The position numbers and the translations under genes were made by a program. A stretch of 19,335 nucleotides of DNA, from assembly GCA_910583675.1 (NCBI GenBank), contig CAJTYH010000046.1, positions 1 to 19,335 on the forward strand. Direction: 5' to 3'. This DNA is from an uncultured Muribaculaceae bacterium. Its GTDB lineage: Bacteria > Bacteroidota > Bacteroidia > Bacteroidales > Muribaculaceae. The notes beneath the pieces were generated by a model that worked only from the letters and a program-made list of their open reading frames with translations, ran no database searches and was not told the origin of the DNA. The stretch's first letter is position 1, and every line of letters starts with the position of its first letter. Positions 16,430-19,335 of the stretch are shown in pieces.

Positions 16430-17914
16430 TCAGACGGGTTGTTCGGCAAGGAAGCGTTCGGAGGCGTTGATGTAGGGATACATCACAGTGTCGTTCTCTA
16501 TGAAGGGTACCTCCTTGCGATATTCTGCAACCATCTCCTCCAGCTGTGGGGAGGTGCGCAGGGGACGGCGGAATTCAAGTGCCTGTGCTGCGTTGAAGAG
16601 TTCTATGGCCAGTACCCTGCGGGTGTTGTCGACCACGCGGTAAAGTTTTGTGGCGGCGTTGGATCCCATGGACACATGGTCTTCCTGTCCTTGCGACGAC
16701 GGGATGGAGTCGCATGATGCCGGCCAGCAAAGTCCCTTGTTCTGGCTTACGATGGATGCTGCGGCATATTGCGGGATCATGAATCCGCTGTTCACCCCGG
16801 GGTTGGCGACGAGGAATGACGGGAGGTCGCGCACTCCGGCGATTAGCTTGAATGTACGACGTTCAGATATGTTGGCAAGCTCGGAGAGGGCTACTGCCAT
16901 GAAGTCCATCGGCTGCGCAATGGGTTCGCCATGGAAGTTTCCGGCGGAAATCACAAGGTCTTCGTCGGGGAAGACTGTCGGATTGTCGGTAACGCTGTTG
17001 ATTTCCGTCTCTATGACTGATGCCACATAGCTGATGGTGTCCTTTGAGGCACCATGCACCTGCGGGATGCAACGGAAAGCGTATGGATCCTGCACATGCT
17101 GTTTATGCCGTTTGATGATCTCGCTCCCTTCAAGGTATCCCATTATGGCCTGCCCGGTGAGTATCTGACCCTTGTGCGGACGAATCGTCTGGATTTGCGG
17201 CATGAACGGTTCTATGCGTCCGTCAAATGCGTCAAGCGACAGGGCACCGATCTTGTCGGCCCATCGGCTCAGTTTGCGTGCTTCGATTACGCACCATACC
17301 CCATAGGACGACATGAACTGGGTGCCGTTGAGGAGTGCAAGCCCCTCCTTGCATTGAAGCGTGATCGGCTCCCATCCCATCTCTTTCAGCATATCTACGG
17401 ATGAAACGACCTTGCCGCAGAATTCCACCTCGCCCAATCCGAGCAGGGGCAGCGATAGGTTTGCGAGCGGGGCGAGGTCGCCCGATGCGCCCAACGATCC
17501 CTGTTGGTATACGAGAGGCAGTATGTCGTTGTTGAACATTTCCACAAGGCGTTCAACCGTAGCGAGCTGTACTCCGGAGTTGCCGTAGCTCAGGGATTGT
17601 ATCTTGGTCAGGAGCATCAGCTTGACAATGGTGCGTGGCACACGCTCGCCGATGCTGCATGAATGCGACATCACGAGGTTGCGCTGGAGTTCCGACAGTT
17701 GGGTCTCGTCAATCGAGATGTTGCACAGCGAACCGAAACCGGTGGTGATGCCGTAGATGGGTTCCTTCTGGGTCTCCATCTTGTTGTCGAGGTAGTTGCG
17801 GCAGGTCTCGATGCGGTTGCGGGCGTCGGCGCTGAGCGACAGCTCGGCATGCTCGCGCAGTATTTCACCTACTTTGTCTATGGTGAGCCATTCGGCACTT
17901 ATTTCGTGTTTCAT
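16430..17914 (-). CDS. hutH: Histidine ammonia-lyase
   Basis: A 494-aa cytosolic enzyme that removes ammonia from L-histidine to give trans-urocanate, the first step of histidine degradation. The MIO cofactor triad Ala143-Ser144-Gly145 sits in GSLGASGDLAPLA. Other family landmarks are Tyr54 in YGITTGFG, His84 in VMSHSCSIGE, NGTQ, QDPYAFRCIPQVHGA, TDNPTVF, SAGNFHGEP and SQGQEDHVSMG. The combination fits HAL better than phenylalanine or tyrosine lyases, although substrate choice cannot be proven from sequence. The ATG at 17914 gives the normal start. It is the first gene of a hutH-hutI pair. The end of the MITE-like element lies only 22 bp upstream, so any promoter must overlap that element. 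Confidence 0.94.
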   Translation of the reverse strand: MKHEISAEWLTIDKVGEILREHAELSLSADARNRIETCRNYLDNKMETQKEPIYGITTGFGSLCNISIDETQLSELQRNLVMSHSCSIGERVPRTIVKLMLLTKIQSLSYGNSGVQLATVERLVEMFNNDILPLVYQQGSLGASGDLAPLANLSLPLLGLGEVEFCGKVVSSVDMLKEMGWEPITLQCKEGLALLNGTQFMSSYGVWCVIEARKLSRWADKIGALSLDAFDGRIEPFMPQIQTIRPHKGQILTGQAIMGYLEGSEIIKRHKQHVQDPYAFRCIPQVHGASKDTISYVASVIETEINSVTDNPTVFPDEDLVISAGNFHGEPIAQPMDFMAVALSELANISERRTFKLIAGVRDLPSFLVANPGVNSGFMIPQYAAASIVSQNKGLCWPASCDSIPSSQGQEDHVSMGSNAATKLYRVVDNTRRVLAIELFNAAQALEFRRPLRTSPQLEEMVAEYRKEVPFIENDTVMYPYINASERFLAEQPV

Positions 17915-17936
17915 ATATGAGTCAGAAAGAGTCTGC

Positions 17937-18121
17937 TAAGTAACTGGTCGAAATTATTTTAATGTTTATTCGAGGAAAATTTTTAGAAGATTTTTCTCGA
18001 TGAAGAGGGAGTGTAGCGAGCTACACGACTGATGAAGAGAGGGAAAGATTCAAAAATTTTGCCGGAGAAACATTAGAATAATCAGACCTGTTAGTATAAA
18101 ATAATTTTGAACAGTTACTTA
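17937..18121. mobile_element. MITE-like 185-bp element with 25-bp terminal inverted repeats
   Basis: The ends 17937-17961 and 18097-18121 are reverse complements at 23 of 25 positions (TAAGTAACTG... and ...CAGTTACTTA). Inner arms also pair in part (AATGTTT...AAAATTTTT at 17960-17984 against 18053-18075). The centre is GTGTAGC-GA-GCTACAC (18011-18026), flanked by the direct repeat GATGAAGAG (17999-18007 and 18031-18039). No coding capacity. TA at both outer ends may be a target duplication. It fills most of the hutH-rel intergenic region (17915-18198). Confidence 0.75.
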
Positions 18122-18148
18122 TAATTAGGAATAAAGCCTGAAAAGAAG

Positions 18149-18156
18149 TAATTTTG
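18149..18156 (+). promoter_or_regulatory. Candidate -7 box of the rel/spoT promoter
   Basis: TAATTTTG fits TAnnTTTG and lies 42 nt before the ATG. The expected -33 TTTG is only TTAG (18125-18128). A second TAATTTTG lies inside the mobile element's right end (18102-18109), so which one is used is open. Confidence 0.45.
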
Positions 18157-18198
18157 TAAATTCCACTCTGATTTTCCAACTCACATTACAATCCAACG

Positions 18199-19335
18199 AT
18201 GAGCTCCACCCCAAAAAACAACTTCACCACCCCTGAGGAAGACCGCCTGATAGAAGAGGCGTTCAAAGAAGTACTTGACGGCTACCTGTCATCGAACCAT
18301 CGGAAAAAGGTGGAGATTATCGAACGTGCCTTCGCCTTCGCCAAAGAGGCCCACAAGGGGATAAGGCGCCGTTCGGGCGAGCCGTACATACTCCATCCCA
18401 TAGCCGTGGCAAAGATAGCCAGCCAGGAAATCGGCCTCGGTTCCACCTCGATATGCGCCGCCCTGCTGCACGATGTGGTGGAGGATACGGAATATACGGT
18501 GGAGGACATAGAGCAGAACTTCGGCAAGAAGATAGCCCAACTCGTCGAAGGCCTCACGAAAATATCGGGAGGCATCTTCGGAGACAAAGCCTCGGCGCAG
18601 GCCGAGAACTTCCGCAAGCTCCTGCTCACTATGTCGGAGGATATACGCGTGGTCCTCATAAAGATGGCCGACCGTCTGCACAATATGCGCACCCTCGGCT
18701 CGATGGCGCCCAACAAGCAGTATAAGATTGCAGGAGAGACGCTGTATATCTACGCTCCGCTGGCCCACCGCCTGGGTCTGTTCGCCATAAAGACCGAACT
18801 GGAAAATCTGTCGTTCAAATATGAACATCCCGAGGCGTTCAAACGCATCTCAGAGAAAATAGCCGCCACCGAGAGCCAGCGAGCCAGCATATTCGAACAT
18901 TTTTCCGCCCCTATACGCCGCAAGCTCACCGACATGGGCCTGGAGTTCACTGCCAAGGCGCGCGTCAAATCAGCCTACTCCATCTGGAACAAGATGGAGA
19001 AAAAACACATCCCATTCGACGAGGTCTATGACCTATATGCCGCCCGGATAATCTTCGAATGTGACGACCCTGCTAAGGAGAAAAGCATATGCTGGCAGAT
19101 ATACTCTGCTATAACCGACATATACCGCATACACCCTGACCGCACACGCGACTGGATCTCAAACCCTAAGGCTAACGGCTACCAGGCCCTGCACCTCACC
19201 GTGATGGGACCTGACGGGAACTGGGTGGAAGTGCAGATACGCTCGCGGCGCATGGACGAAATCGCAGAGAAAGGGTTCGCGGCACACTGGAAATACAAAG
19301 TCGGAGAAGGTGACGAGGAGTCGGAACTCAACGTA
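18199..19335 (+). CDS. Bifunctional (p)ppGpp synthetase/hydrolase, RelA/SpoT family (5' part)
   Basis: The first 379 codons of a longer gene; the frame is open to the window edge. The protein makes pppGpp/ppGpp from ATP and GTP/GDP and degrades it, controlling the stringent response. The hydrolase domain comes first: His66 (ILHPIAV), HDVVED at 91-96 and DRLHNMRTL from 158, so the HD site looks intact, unlike E. coli RelA. The synthetase domain follows from about 250: RVKSAYSIWNKM, FDEVYDLYAARIIF, Asp318 in RTRDWISNPKANGYQALH, and Glu344 in VEVQIRS. It ends at the AAHWKYK motif; the TGS and ACT regions would lie outside. The ATG at 18199 is the only start that keeps the N-terminus. Divergent from hutH across the MITE-like element. 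Confidence 0.95.
   Translation, partial: MSSTPKNNFTTPEEDRLIEEAFKEVLDGYLSSNHRKKVEIIERAFAFAKEAHKGIRRRSGEPYILHPIAVAKIASQEIGLGSTSICAALLHDVVEDTEYTVEDIEQNFGKKIAQLVEGLTKISGGIFGDKASAQAENFRKLLLTMSEDIRVVLIKMADRLHNMRTLGSMAPNKQYKIAGETLYIYAPLAHRLGLFAIKTELENLSFKYEHPEAFKRISEKIAATESQRASIFEHFSAPIRRKLTDMGLEFTAKARVKSAYSIWNKMEKKHIPFDEVYDLYAARIIFECDDPAKEKSICWQIYSAITDIYRIHPDRTRDWISNPKANGYQALHLTVMGPDGNWVEVQIRSRRMDEIAEKGFAAHWKYKVGEGDEESELNV

Noticed and set aside
14477..17914. Rubrerythrin as a third gene of the hut operon
   Set aside because: A consensus promoter lies between hutI and the rubrerythrin gene, and the functions are unrelated; read-through is possible but not needed.
17915..18198. CRISPR repeats or a small RNA gene in the hutH-rel gap
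   Set aside because: The repeats here are inverted and nested, with no regular spacers; the mobile-element reading explains them better.

Overview
The window reads as chromosomal DNA from a member of the Bacteroidales, most likely a gut Muribaculaceae-type organism. Four things point there. The lipoproteins begin Cys-Ser-Asp/Glu after an SPII signal. Some domain families are largely confined to Bacteroidota (DUF4493-type lipoproteins with C-terminal PCMD domains, a DUF3575-type protein). Promoters are of the Bacteroidota form TTTG-N20-TAnnTTTG. Shine-Dalgarno sequences are mostly absent. Coding DNA is moderately GC-rich and intergenic DNA is AT-rich. The family-level placement is inference.

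Region 1 (65-6098): a three-gene, tightly spaced plus-strand operon of paralogous, probably surface-exposed lipoproteins. All share an N-terminal DUF4493-like module followed by a beta-sandwich module. The first and third add FN3-like domains and a C-terminal PCMD domain; the second stops before these. Downstream (6133-6315) lie a 128-nt near-palindrome and then a terminator-like hairpin.

Region 2 (6396-9165): a housekeeping operon with its own promoter: glycyl-tRNA synthetase, a LemA-family protein and an FKBP-type prolyl isomerase lipoprotein. A second copy of the terminator-like hairpin, in opposite orientation, ends it (9209-9255).

Region 3 (9429-14383): a three-gene envelope operon. It encodes a small DUF3575-like beta-barrel protein, a periplasmic CarboxypepD_reg/OmpA-like/TPR-like protein, and a large outer-membrane protein made of four tandem beta-barrel-like repeats. 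A 26-bp perfect inverted repeat (14412-14468) separates it from the convergent genes that follow.

Region 4 (minus strand, 17914 down to 14477): histidine ammonia-lyase (hutH) and imidazolonepropionase (hutI), the first and third steps of histidine degradation, then a reverse-type rubrerythrin with its own clear promoter. Urocanase and the formiminoglutamate enzyme are not in the window.

Region 5 (18199-end): a Rel/SpoT-type bifunctional (p)ppGpp synthetase/hydrolase, cut by the window end. Between it and the divergent hutH sits a 185-bp MITE-like element (17937-18121) with 25-bp terminal inverted repeats.

The most notable items are the four-repeat barrel protein and its operon, the MITE-like element and its apparent relative at 6133-6260, and the inverted pair of hairpins bracketing the glyS operon. 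No tRNA, rRNA, CRISPR array, transposase or phage gene was seen.
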